Origin: RI-43 sp033764725
GTDB taxonomy: Bacteria > Pseudomonadota > Alphaproteobacteria > Caulobacterales > Aquidulcibacteraceae
Length of the DNA: 64,000 nucleotides
Direction of reading: 5' to 3'
NCBI GenBank assembly: GCA_033764725.1
Contig: JANRIR010000066.1
Coordinates: 8,502 to 72,501 of the forward strand
Position 1 is the stretch's first letter; every line of letters starts with the position of its first letter. Positions 17,273 to 25,426 of this stretch are shown one piece after another. Position numbers and translations under genes: made by a program. The notes beneath the pieces were generated by a model, which saw only the letters and a list, made by a program, of their open reading frames with translations, was not told the DNA's origin and ran no database searches.

Positions 17273-18223
17273 ATGCCCAGCGTCATCACGGACGATCTCG
17301 CGGCCGCCGCCGCCCGCGTGGCCGAATGCGCCGCCATCGCCGCCGCCAAGCTGATCGGCAGGGGCGACGAGAAGGCCGCCGACCAGGCCGCCGTGGACGC
17401 CATGCGCACCGCGCTCAACGCGCTGCCGATGCGGGGGCGCATCGTCATCGGCGAGGGCGAACGGGACGAAGCGCCGATGCTCTATATCGGCGAGGAGGTG
17501 GGGACGGGCGCGGGCCCGGAAATCGACATCGCGCTCGATCCGCTGGAAGGCACCACGCTCACCGCCAAGGCGATGGCCAATGCGCTCGCCGTGATCGCGT
17601 TTGCGCCGCGCGGCGGGCTGTTGCATGCGCCCGACACCTATATGGACAAGATCGCCGTCGGGCCCGGCTATGCGCCGGGCGTCATCGATCTCGACCGCAG
17701 CGCGGGGGAGAACGTTCTGCGCTTGGCGGAGGCCAAGGGCGTCCCGCCGAGCGATATCGGGGTGTGCGTGCTCGATCGCCCGCGCCACGCCGAGATCATC
17801 GCCGCCCTGCGCACGGTCGGCGCGCGGGTGCATCTGATCTCGGACGGCGACGTCGCCGGCGTGATCAGCACCACCGACGCAGCGACAGGGATCGATCTCT
17901 ATGTCGGCTCCGGCGGCGCGCCGGAGGGCGTGCTCGCCGCGGCGGCGCTGAAATGCGTCGGCGGGCAATTCCAGGGCCGGCTCGTGTTCCGCACCGACGA
18001 CGAACGCCGCCGCGCCGAGCGCACCGGCGTCACCGATTTCGACCGCCGCTACGATTTGAACGAATTGGCCACCGGCGATGCGATTTTCGTGGCCACCGGC
18101 GTTACCTCCGGCTCGCTGCTCGACGGCGTGCGCGTGCGCAACGGCAGCGTGACCACGCACACGTTGGTGATGAATTCCGCCACGGGAACCGTGCGCGAAA
18201 TCAAAACCCGGCGCCGCGTCTAG
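17273..18223 (+). CDS. glpX: Fructose-1,6-bisphosphatase class II
   Basis: 316 residues. It dephosphorylates fructose-1,6-bisphosphate in gluconeogenesis; some alphaproteobacterial members also take sedoheptulose-1,7-bisphosphate. Metal and substrate motifs are GEGERDEAPMLYIGEEVG and IDIALDPLEGTTLTAKAMAN, then the DRPRHAEII, DGDVAG and GSGGAPEGVLAAAALKC segments. Eight bases separate it from hom, so the two likely share a transcript. Confidence 0.95.
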   Translation: MPSVITDDLAAAAARVAECAAIAAAKLIGRGDEKAADQAAVDAMRTALNALPMRGRIVIGEGERDEAPMLYIGEEVGTGAGPEIDIALDPLEGTTLTAKAMANALAVIAFAPRGGLLHAPDTYMDKIAVGPGYAPGVIDLDRSAGENVLRLAEAKGVPPSDIGVCVLDRPRHAEIIAALRTVGARVHLISDGDVAGVISTTDAATGIDLYVGSGGAPEGVLAAAALKCVGGQFQGRLVFRTDDERRRAERTGVTDFDRRYDLNELATGDAIFVATGVTSGSLLDGVRVRNGSVTTHTLVMNSATGTVREIKTRRRV

Positions 18224-18234
18224 CGCGCCCCAAA

Positions 18235-18434
18235 CCTCTCCCTTCAGGCGGAGGGAGAGTCCGCGCGGCGAACCCTCTCTCCCTGCGAAGGGGGAGAGGG
18301 CAGGGTGAGGGGGCTGCGCGACGATTGACGCGTCAACGCTCCACCCTCACCCCGGCCGTTCGGCGCTTCGATTGCGTTGCAATCGATCCCGCTGCGCGGG
18401 ACCGCACCTCATCCCGCCAATTGGAGGGAGAGGG
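18235..18434. repeat. Long type A element (copy A4) before recJ
   Basis: A CTCTCCC/GGGAGAG half hairpin is followed by a full left half (CCCTCTCTCCC...GGGGGAGAGGG, GGGTGAGGGGG). The spacer GCGCGACGATTGACGCGTCAACG comes next, then a right half lengthened by extra small hairpins (GATTGCGTTGCAATC, CCCGCTGCGCGGG). This is the longest copy in the window and almost fills the 248-base glpX-recJ gap. Confidence 0.75.
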
Positions 18435-18471
18435 AGAAGGAGACGGCGGCGAATCGGGCGATAAGCGGGGC

Positions 18472-20271
18472 ATGCCTGCGCTGCGCAAATCGACCGAGCC
18501 GGAGGCGGCGCGCGCCTTTTTGAGCGTCGAGCGCTCCCTATCCGGCAAACGCTGGCGCGCGCGCGCGGCCGATGAGGCGCTGGTAGAGGCGCATCGGCGC
18601 AGTCTGCACCTGCCGGAGATCGCCGCGCGTCTGCTTGCGGGGCGCGGCGTGTCCGCCGCCGACGCGCCGGGCTTTCTTAATCCGACGCTGCGCGATTTCT
18701 TTCCCGATCCGTCAACTTTCGCCGACATGGACAAGGCGGCCGCGATCATCGAGGACGCGATCGTTTCGGGCAGACCAACCGCCGTGTTCTGCGATTACGA
18801 CGTCGACGGCGCGACCTCCGGCGCGCAGCTCGTGCGCTATTTTCGTGCGCGTGGAAGGGATTTGCGCATCTATGTGCCCGATCGCATGACCGAGGGCTAC
18901 GGCCCCTCCGAAGGCGCGTTCGCGAAACTGAAGGCCGAAGGCGTTTCGCTCGTCATCACGGTGGATTGCGGCGCAGCCGCGGAAGGCCCGCTGACGGCCG
19001 CGGCCGCCATGGGGCTCGATGTGGTGGTGCTCGACCATCACCTGATGAGCGGGGCGCCGCCGCCGGCCGCCGCCGTCGTCAATCCCAACCGCCCCGATTG
19101 CCCATCCGGGCAAGGCGCGTTGACGGCCGCCGGCGTGGTGCTTGTGGCGCTTGCCGCGATCAATCGCGAAGCGCGCAAGCGCGGCTCGATCGGGTCGAAC
19201 CATCTGCCCAATCCGCTCGACAATCTCGATCTTTCCGCGCTCGGCACGGTATGTGATGTGGCGCCCTTGCGCGGCTTCAACCGCGCCATCGTCGCGCAGG
19301 GGCTGAAAGTTCTCGCCAAGAACAACAATATCGGGCTCGCCGCGCTGGCGCGCGCGGCCGGACGCGAGACCTGTTCGAGCGTCTATGACCTGGGCTTCGT
19401 GCTCGGCCCGCGGATCAATGCGGGCGGGCGCATCGGCGATGCGTCGCTCGCCACGCGGCTGTTGAGCAGCGACGATCCGGCGGAGGCCGAAGGCATCGCG
19501 CTGCAGCTCGACGCGCTCAACGCCGAGCGGCGCAAGCAGGAGGCCGACATGCTCGCCGAAGCGACGGCGATGGCCGAAGCGCAGGCGCGCGATCGGCCGA
19601 TCGTCATCGTGGGCAGCCCGCGCTGGCATCCCGGCGTGATCGGCATCGCGGCGGGCCGGCTGAAGGAGCGCCTCCTGAAGCCCGTTATCGTGCTGGGCGG
19701 CGTGACGCCGGACGAACCGGCCAAAGGCTCGGGCCGCTCGGTGCCCGGCGTCAATCTCGGCGCAGCGGTCGCGGCGGCGGCGCGCGACGGCGTCGCGCTC
19801 GCGGGGGGCGGCCACGCCATGGCGGCGGGGCTGACCGTGGCCTGGGACAGGGTGGACGCGCTGCGGGATTTCCTCTCGGCCCAGATCGCCGACGCGTGCG
19901 CCGCGGCGGAGGGCGACGCGCGCACGCTTGAGATCGACGCCCAGGCCGGCGTGGCGGCGCTGACGCTCGACCTCATCGCCGCGCTCGATCGCATCGGCCC
20001 TTACGGCCCCGGCCACCCCGAGCCGGTGCTGGCGCTGAGCGATGTGCGCGCGACCTATACCGGGCCGACCAAAGGCGGCCATCTGCGCTGCGTGCTGGAG
20101 GACGCGCGCGGGGCCAAGATCCGCGGCATCGCCTTCCGGGCCGAGAACACCGCCCTCGGCGAGGCGCTGCAGCGCGGCGAGCCGATCCATGCGGCGGTGA
20201 AGCTGAAGAAGAACGAATGGGGAGGCGCGGCGCGGGCCGAGATCGAGGTGCTCGACGCGGCCAAAGCCTAA
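18472..20271 (+). CDS. recJ: Single-stranded-DNA-specific exonuclease RecJ
   Basis: 599 residues from the ATG at 18472. DHH-family phosphoesterase motifs are CDYDVDGATSG (D108, D110, D112), the ITVDCG strand, VVLDHHL and a DVAPLRGFNR segment. A DHHA1 domain includes the GGGHAMAAGL motif. A C-terminal OB-like part has RIGPYGPGHPEPVLAL. RecJ degrades 5' single strands in mismatch repair and RecF recombination. The open frame continues far upstream through glpX, but that portion is out-of-frame shadow. The glpX-recJ order is typical of the group. tRNA-Glu lies downstream in the opposite direction. Confidence 0.95.
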   Translation: MPALRKSTEPEAARAFLSVERSLSGKRWRARAADEALVEAHRRSLHLPEIAARLLAGRGVSAADAPGFLNPTLRDFFPDPSTFADMDKAAAIIEDAIVSGRPTAVFCDYDVDGATSGAQLVRYFRARGRDLRIYVPDRMTEGYGPSEGAFAKLKAEGVSLVITVDCGAAAEGPLTAAAAMGLDVVVLDHHLMSGAPPPAAAVVNPNRPDCPSGQGALTAAGVVLVALAAINREARKRGSIGSNHLPNPLDNLDLSALGTVCDVAPLRGFNRAIVAQGLKVLAKNNNIGLAALARAAGRETCSSVYDLGFVLGPRINAGGRIGDASLATRLLSSDDPAEAEGIALQLDALNAERRKQEADMLAEATAMAEAQARDRPIVIVGSPRWHPGVIGIAAGRLKERLLKPVIVLGGVTPDEPAKGSGRSVPGVNLGAAVAAAARDGVALAGGGHAMAAGLTVAWDRVDALRDFLSAQIADACAAAEGDARTLEIDAQAGVAALTLDLIAALDRIGPYGPGHPEPVLALSDVRATYTGPTKGGHLRCVLEDARGAKIRGIAFRAENTALGEALQRGEPIHAAVKLKKNEWGGAARAEIEVLDAAKA

Positions 20272-20280
20272 CGCGGCGCG

Positions 20281-20355
20281 TGGCAGGCCCTAGGGGAGTC
20301 GAACCCCTCTTTTCAGGTTGAAAACCTGACGTCCTAACCGATAGACGAAGGGCCC
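20281..20355 (-). tRNA. tRNA-Glu (anticodon TTC)
   Basis: Read on the minus strand, the acceptor is GGGCCCT/AGGGCCT. D stem GTCT/GGAC; anticodon stem TCAGG/CCTGA with loop TTTTCAA (anticodon TTC); T arm AGGGG/CCCCT with loop TTCGACT. Discriminator G and encoded CCA (20281-20283) are present. 75 bases. Confidence 0.97.
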
Positions 20356-20436
20356 GCAGCGCGAGACGCGCGGTATAAGCAGCCCCGCCCCGCGTGGCAA
20401 GCCGCGGCGGCGCGACCCTCCAGGCGGTTTCGCCCG

Positions 20437-20523
20437 CACCCCTCATCCGGCCGCTACGCGGCCACCTTCTCCCACAAGGGGAGAAGGAGGATTGCCGCGA
20501 AGCGGCAAGACGGATGAGGGGTG
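20437..20523. repeat. Type B element (copy B2)
   Basis: CACCCCTCATCC, a GGCCGCTACGCGGCC variable hairpin and CCTTCTCCC(ACAA)GGGGAGAAGG are followed by ATTGCCGCGAAGCGGCAAGA and GGATGAGGGGTG. Here the two halves share one central hairpin, unlike B1, B4 and B5. It sits between tRNA-Glu and the next gene. Confidence 0.75.
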
Positions 20524-20634
20524 AATGCGCAACCGCCCGGCATCGCCCGGATGACCTTGCGGCGCCCCGCCGCCCGCCTTGATCTCGTCACGGCGAACGG
20601 CCAATCAGGCCGGCGAGGGAGTGGAGAGACGGTC

Positions 20635-21555
20635 ATGAGCATCGATCTGCCGCGGCGTGCGGCGGTGCTGGGACTGCTCGGCGCAGGGCTCTCGGCGCCG
20701 GGGCTCGCGTTCGCGCAGCGCGCGCACAGCGAAATCCTGGTCGAGCGGGAATCCCCCTACAACACGATCTATGTCGTACGCGAAGGCGATTACATCGCCA
20801 TGCAGTTCGGCGTGAACCGCCGCATCTTCCACCAGAGCCTTTATAATCCCCGCGATCCGCGCGAATTGATGTTCGCCTATACGCGCGCGATGACGGTCGC
20901 GCTCGCCTATACCAGCACGCTCAACGCCATCTGCGAGATCGGCCTCGGCGGCGGGCGCACGGCGCAATATCTGCACCTGCACGCCCCGCGCGTGACGATC
21001 ACGGCGGTGGAGCTCGATCCCGAAGTCATTCGCCTGGCGCAGCAATATTTCGGCGTGCGTGCGGACGAGCGCCTGCGCCTCGTCGAGCGCGACGGGCGCA
21101 TGCATCTGCGCCAGACCCGCGATCGCTATGACGCGATCTTCATCGACGCCTATCGCGGCACGTTCGTGCCGTTCCACCTTTTGACGCGCGAATTCTTCCA
21201 GATCGCCAAGTCGCGCCTGACGCCCGGCGGCGCGGTGGTGCAGAACATCGAGCCGTCGACGATGCTGTACGATGCAGCGATCGCCACGCTGAAGGCGGTG
21301 TTCGCCAATGTCGACACCTATCAGGCCGACGGCAACATCGTCGCGGTCGCCTATGACGGCCCGGCCAAGACGGCCCAGCAATTGCGCGCGCGCGCCGATG
21401 CGCTGCAGGCGAGCTACCGGTTCCGCCATCCGCTGCCGGCGCTGTTGGCGGGGCGGCGCACGGTGACGGGGCGCCTGCGCGGGCGCGTGCTCACCGATGA
21501 TTTCGCGCCGGTGGAAAGTTTGCGCTCGATCGAGCGCCACAACGCGCGGCAATAA
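20635..21555 (+). CDS. Spermidine-synthase-like methyltransferase-fold protein with Tat-type signal
   Basis: 306 residues from the ATG at 20635, preceded by GGAGAGA. An N-terminal RRAAVLGLLGAGLSAPGLAF stretch looks like a twin-arginine or Sec signal ending AFAQ. The Rossmann core has CEIGLGGGRTAQYL, an acidic strand end TAVELDPEVIRLA and DAIFIDAYRG. This is the SpeE-like half of the fused MFS/spermidine synthase family. The membrane half is encoded by the next gene. A predicted export signal on an aminopropyltransferase-like domain is odd. Substrate unknown. Confidence 0.75.
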   Translation: MSIDLPRRAAVLGLLGAGLSAPGLAFAQRAHSEILVERESPYNTIYVVREGDYIAMQFGVNRRIFHQSLYNPRDPRELMFAYTRAMTVALAYTSTLNAICEIGLGGGRTAQYLHLHAPRVTITAVELDPEVIRLAQQYFGVRADERLRLVERDGRMHLRQTRDRYDAIFIDAYRGTFVPFHLLTREFFQIAKSRLTPGGAVVQNIEPSTMLYDAAIATLKAVFANVDTYQADGNIVAVAYDGPAKTAQQLRARADALQASYRFRHPLPALLAGRRTVTGRLRGRVLTDDFAPVESLRSIERHNARQ

Positions 21556-21573
21556 AGAGAAAGCGACGCGATC

Positions 21574-22182
21574 ATGCAATGGCGCGCACCGGCGATCCTC
21601 GCCATCGGCTTTACCTTGGGCGTCGCGCTGATGGGCGTGCAGATGGCCGCAAGCCGCCTGCTCACCCCCTATTTCGGCAGCGGCATCGAGGTCTGGGCCT
21701 CGCTCATCTCCACCGTGATGTTTTCGCTGATGGCGGGCTATTACATCGGCGGGCGCGTGGCGGATGCGGCGCCGCGCAGCCAGGTGCTGGGCGTCTGCGT
21801 GATCGTGGCTGGCGGCTTTCTGGCGCTCACCCCGCCGCTCGCCACGCCCGTGCTCGACTGGACGCTCGATACGCTCGGCGACGGCGTGCTCGCCACCTTG
21901 TTCGCCGCCGCCGCGATCATGTTCGTGCCGATGACGCTGTTGTCGTTCTTTTCGCCGTACGCCGTGCGGCTTCTCCTCGCAGACGCCGCGCACGGCGGGC
22001 GCGTCGCGGGCGCGGTGTATTCCATCACCACGATCGGCAATATCGTCGGCACGCTGGGCACCGCACTTTATCTCATGACGATCCTGGGCTCGCGCGACAT
22101 CATGCTGCTGTTCGCGGGCGTGATCGCGGCGTGCGGCGTGGGTCTGGTTCTGTTGCGCGTGCGCGGCGATGCGGACGCGTAG
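21574..22182 (+). CDS. Membrane protein, N-terminal half of the fused MFS/spermidine-synthase family
   Basis: 202 residues with about six hydrophobic segments: ILAIGFTLGVALMGVQMAAS, LISTVMFSLMAGYYIGGRVAD and four more. The ASRLLTPYFGSGIEVWASLIS and GGRVADAAPRSQVLG stretches match the membrane part of proteins in which a spermidine-synthase domain follows. Here that domain is the preceding gene, 18 bases upstream, so the order is reversed and the two are separate polypeptides. They probably work together at the inner membrane. Confidence 0.75.
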   Translation: MQWRAPAILAIGFTLGVALMGVQMAASRLLTPYFGSGIEVWASLISTVMFSLMAGYYIGGRVADAAPRSQVLGVCVIVAGGFLALTPPLATPVLDWTLDTLGDGVLATLFAAAAIMFVPMTLLSFFSPYAVRLLLADAAHGGRVAGAVYSITTIGNIVGTLGTALYLMTILGSRDIMLLFAGVIAACGVGLVLLRVRGDADA

Positions 22183-22203
22183 CGCGGCAGGCGTGCGCGC
22201 CGA

Positions 22204-22316
22204 CACCCCTCATCCGGCGCTTCGCGCCGCCTTCTCCCACAGGGGGAGAAGGAGAGGCGCCATTTCCTTCTCCCCCTGTGGGAGAAGGTGTCGGCGAAGC
22301 CGACGGATGAGGGGTG
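22204..22316. repeat. Type B element (copy B3)
   Basis: CACCCCTCATCC, GGCGCTTCGCGCC, CCTTCTCCC(ACAG)GGGGAGAAGG, a short spacer, then CCTTCTCCCCCTGTGGGAGAAGG, TCGGCGAAGCCGA and GGATGAGGGGTG. The ATG inside the final GGATGAGGGG is the most likely start codon of the next gene. Confidence 0.8.
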
Positions 22317-23269
22317 CGGGCGAAACCGTTTGCAAAAAAGTCCAACACCTTTTCGTTCTGCGCCTGCTCGCACTCCTCGCGCTCGCAACAGCTTCACCCC
22401 TCGCGGCCGCGCAGGCCGATCCGCCTCGCAGCGTCGTCATCGACCGCAACGCCTCCTATCCCGAAGGTCCGCTCTGGCGCGACGGGCGGCTTTACGTCGC
22501 CGAAATGGGCGCCGATCGCGTGTCGGTCTATCGCAACGGCGCGAAGGCGGATTTCTTCGTGCAGCGCGGCTGCGGGCCGACGGCGCTTGCGCCCTATGGC
22601 GAAGGGTTCGCCATTTTGTGCCACATCGCGCGCACGCTGGTGATCGTCGACAGGCAGGGCGCGCGCGTGCGCGTCATCGCCGCCGACGGCGCGGGCCGCG
22701 CCTTCCAGGATCCCAACGACATCAGCGCCGACGATCGCGGCGGCGCCTATTTCTCCGATCCGGGAATTTTCTCCAGACGCATCCCCGCTTCGGGCGCGCT
22801 CTATCATCTCGACGCGCGCGGACGGGCGCGCCGCGTGGCGGAGGGATTGTGGTATCCCAACGGCGTGTATTTCGATCGCGCCGAGCGCGCGCTCTATGTC
22901 TCGGAGACCTTCCGCCATCGTGTGCTGCGCTTCGCCGTCCTGGAGGATGGCGCGCTCGGCGCGCCCAGCGTCTTTGCGACGTTCGACTTCGCCGCCGCGC
23001 CGTTCGGGCGTTACCGCGACGTTTATGACGAGCGCGGCCCCGACGGTCTGGAGCGCGCGCCGGATGGGCGTCTGTTCGTCGCGATCTATGGCGAAGGCGT
23101 CGTCGTCGCGCTCGACCGCGACGGCCGCATCGCCGCTGCGCTGCCGCAGCCGGCGCGCTACACCACCAACATCGCCTTCGCGCCGGACGGCGCAGCGATC
23201 GTCGTCGGCGCAACGATCAACGACCGGCCGCCCTTCACCGGCGAAGTCCGCCGCTTTCCGCGCCCGTGA
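22307..23269 (+). CDS. Secreted SMP-30/gluconolactonase/LRE-like beta-propeller protein
   Basis: 320 residues if translation starts at the ATG 22307. The signal peptide reads roughly CKKVQHLFVLRLLALLALAT to AAAQA. The body has the six-bladed propeller features of SMP-30-like proteins: NASYPEGPLWRDGRLYVAEM, FQDPNDISADDRGGAYFSDP, EGLWYPNGVYFDRAERALYVSET, YDERGPDGLERAPDGRLFVA. These proteins are often metal-dependent lactonases; E in YPEGP, N in DPND and N in YPNG are the expected ligands. The start is uncertain: no other ATG or GTG precedes the signal, and the proposed start lies in a repeat. Confidence 0.78.
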   Translation: MRGAGETVCKKVQHLFVLRLLALLALATASPLAAAQADPPRSVVIDRNASYPEGPLWRDGRLYVAEMGADRVSVYRNGAKADFFVQRGCGPTALAPYGEGFAILCHIARTLVIVDRQGARVRVIAADGAGRAFQDPNDISADDRGGAYFSDPGIFSRRIPASGALYHLDARGRARRVAEGLWYPNGVYFDRAERALYVSETFRHRVLRFAVLEDGALGAPSVFATFDFAAAPFGRYRDVYDERGPDGLERAPDGRLFVAIYGEGVVVALDRDGRIAAALPQPARYTTNIAFAPDGAAIVVGATINDRPPFTGEVRRFPRP

Positions 23270-23315
23270 GCGGCTTTGCACCGGCGCGGAAGCGCCGTAT
23301 GGAAGCCGCTTGTGT

Positions 23316-23392
23316 CGGGGCGTAGCTCAGCCTGGTAGAGCACCTGCTTTGGGAGCAGGGGGCCGTGAGTTCGAATCCCACCGCCCCGACCA
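23316..23392 (+). tRNA. tRNA-Pro (anticodon TGG)
   Basis: Acceptor CGGGGCG/CGCCCCG; D arm GCTC...GAGC; anticodon stem CCTGC/GCAGG with loop TTTGGGA (TGG). The T arm is GTGAG/CTCAC-like with TTCGAAT. Discriminator A and encoded CCA. 77 bases. Confidence 0.97.
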
Positions 23393-23399
23393 ATCGGCC

Positions 23400-24278
23400 T
23401 CAGTCGAGCAAACGATGCGGCAGCGCCGCGAGATAGCGCCCATAGGCGCTGTCGCCATAGTGCGCCGCCGCCGCCGCCAGCGCCTCGGGGTCGATATAAC
23501 CGAGGCGAAAGGCTATCTCTTCCGGGCAGGCGATCTTCTGGCCCTGGCGGCGTTCCAGCACGCGCACATATTCGGCCGCGTCGAGCAGTGCGTCGGCGGC
23601 GCCGGCGTCGAACCAGGCGAAGCCGCGGCCGAGCTTCTCGAGCCGCAGGCGCCCGCGCGCCAGATAGGCGTTCAACACGTCGGTGATTTCGAGTTCGCCG
23701 CGCGCGGAGGGGGCGAGGCCGCGCGCGATGGCGGGCGCTTCGCCGTCGAAGAAATAAAGCCCGATCGCAGCCCAGTGCGACGGCGGAAGCGGCGGCTTCT
23801 CCTCGATGCCGATGACCGCGCCGTGCGCGTCGAAGCGCACGACGCCATAGCGCTCCGGCGCGTCGACATAATGCGCGAACACGGTCGCGCCCTCTGCGCC
23901 GGCGGCGCGCGCCGCCGCGAGGCGCTCGGGCAGGCCGTGGCCGAACAGGATGTTGTCGCCAAGCGCAAGGCATGACGGCGCGCCGTCGAGGAATGTCTCC
24001 GCGATGATCAGCGCCTGGGCGACGCCGGCGGGTTCGCGCTGCTCGGCGTAGCGCAGCGAAAGGCCCCATTGCGTTCCGTCGCCGAGGAGACGCCGATAGG
24101 CGGGCGCGTCCTGCGGCGTGGTGATCACGAGGATCTCGCGCAGGCCCGCCAGCATCAGCGTCGTCAGCGGGAAATAGATCATCGGCTTGTCGTAGACCGG
24201 CAGCAGATGCTTCGACGTCGCCGCCGTCAGCGGCCGCAGCCGCGTGCCCAAACCGCCGGCAAGGAGAACGCCGCGCAT
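23400..24278 (-). CDS. rfbA: Glucose-1-phosphate thymidylyltransferase
   Basis: 292 residues from the ATG at 24276-24278. It makes dTDP-glucose from dTTP and glucose-1-phosphate for dTDP-deoxysugars. The nucleotidyltransferase signature LLAGGLGTRLRPLTAATSKH is at the N-terminus. LPVYDKPMIYFPLTTLMLAG, ALGDNILFGHGL, GIEEKPPLPPSHWA and ITDVLNAYLARG follow. The start overlaps the rfbB stop by one base (TGATG), so the two genes are coupled. rfbC and rfbD are not in the window, so the final sugar is unknown. Confidence 0.95.
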   Translation of the reverse strand: MRGVLLAGGLGTRLRPLTAATSKHLLPVYDKPMIYFPLTTLMLAGLREILVITTPQDAPAYRRLLGDGTQWGLSLRYAEQREPAGVAQALIIAETFLDGAPSCLALGDNILFGHGLPERLAAARAAGAEGATVFAHYVDAPERYGVVRFDAHGAVIGIEEKPPLPPSHWAAIGLYFFDGEAPAIARGLAPSARGELEITDVLNAYLARGRLRLEKLGRGFAWFDAGAADALLDAAEYVRVLERRQGQKIACPEEIAFRLGYIDPEALAAAAAHYGDSAYGRYLAALPHRLLD

Positions 24279-25336
24279 CACGTCTGCGCCGCGCCCGCGC
24301 CGAGCCGGCGGCCGGCATAGAGGCCTTCGCGGATCGGGCGCCACCAGGCTTCGTTGGCGATGTACCAGCGCACCGTCTCGCGCAGGCCGTCCTCGAAGCG
24401 TTGCTGCGGCGCCCACTCAAGCGCGGCGCGAGCCTTGGCGCTATCGGCGGCGTAGCGCCGATCATGGCCCGGGCGATCGGGCGCCAGCGTGATCAGGTCG
24501 GCGTGCGGCGCGCGGCGGGGCTGTTCCGCATCGAGGATCGCGCAAATCGCGTGCGCGACTTCAAGGCTCGTGCGCTCGTCGCCGCCGCCGAACAGGTAGG
24601 TCTCGCCGACGGCGCCGCGCTCCAGGATGGCGAACAGGCCGGCGACGTGATCGTCGACATGCAGCCAATCGCGGCTGTGGCCGCCATCGCCATAGATCGC
24701 GATCGGCTTGCCTTCGAGCGCGTTGAGGATGCTCAGCGGAATGAGCTTTTCGGGAAACTGATAGGGCCCGTAATTGTTCGTGCAATTCGAAACGATCACC
24801 GGCAGGCCGTAGGTCTCGCGCCAGGCGCGCGCCAGATGATCGGACGCCGCCTTCGACGCGGCGTAGGGCGAGCGCGGGCGATAAGGCGAGGTTTCGGTGA
24901 ACCGCCCCTCGGGCCCAAGCGCGCCGAACACCTCGTCGGTGGAGACGTGCACGAAGCGAAAGCGCGCGCGCCGTTCGTGCGGCATGGCGCGCCAGACGCT
25001 GCGCGCGGCCTCCAGCAGTGCATGCGCGCCGACGATGTTGGTCCGCACGAACGCGTCGGCGGCGTCGATCGAGCGGTCGACATGCGTCTCGGCCGCCAGA
25101 TGCAGGATCGCGTCGGGTTGAAAGGCCGCAAGCGCATCCTCGACGCGGGCGCGGTCGGCGATGTCGGCGTGCAGAAACGTGTAGCCGGGCCGGCCCTCGA
25201 GCATGGCGACGTTTTCACGCCGGCCGGCATAGGCGAGCGCGTCGATGTTCAACACGCTCCAGCCCCGCGCATCGACCGCGGCCCGGCATGCGGCCGAGCC
25301 GATGAAGCCGCACCCGCCCGTGATCGCTAGGCGCAT
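24278..25336 (-). CDS. rfbB: dTDP-glucose 4,6-dehydratase
   Basis: 352 residues from the ATG at 25334-25336. An extended-SDR protein with LAITGGCGFIGSAACRA (NAD binding), AETHVDRSI, the active-site STDEVFG and catalytic Y-x3-K in SPYAASKAASDHL. It converts dTDP-glucose to the 4-keto-6-deoxy sugar. Family tail features FPEKLIPL, GDGGHSRDWLHVDDH and PDRPGHDRRYA are present. It is upstream of, and coupled to, rfbA. An upstream in-frame ATG at 25391-25393 would add 19 residues not found in the family. Confidence 0.95.
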   Translation of the reverse strand: MRLAITGGCGFIGSAACRAAVDARGWSVLNIDALAYAGRRENVAMLEGRPGYTFLHADIADRARVEDALAAFQPDAILHLAAETHVDRSIDAADAFVRTNIVGAHALLEAARSVWRAMPHERRARFRFVHVSTDEVFGALGPEGRFTETSPYRPRSPYAASKAASDHLARAWRETYGLPVIVSNCTNNYGPYQFPEKLIPLSILNALEGKPIAIYGDGGHSRDWLHVDDHVAGLFAILERGAVGETYLFGGGDERTSLEVAHAICAILDAEQPRRAPHADLITLAPDRPGHDRRYAADSAKARAALEWAPQQRFEDGLRETVRWYIANEAWWRPIREGLYAGRRLGAGAAQT

Positions 25337-25426
25337 GGGCGGCGCGCGGCTGGGGTGGCGCAGGCGGAGCTCATGGACCTTGCTTAGCCGCAAACCCGGG
25401 CGACGCGAAAGCCGCCGGCGCGCCCG

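Noticed and set aside
17161..18471. Upstream extension of the recJ frame
   Set aside because: It overlaps glpX out of frame and translates a repeat; RecJ homology begins after the ATG at 18472.
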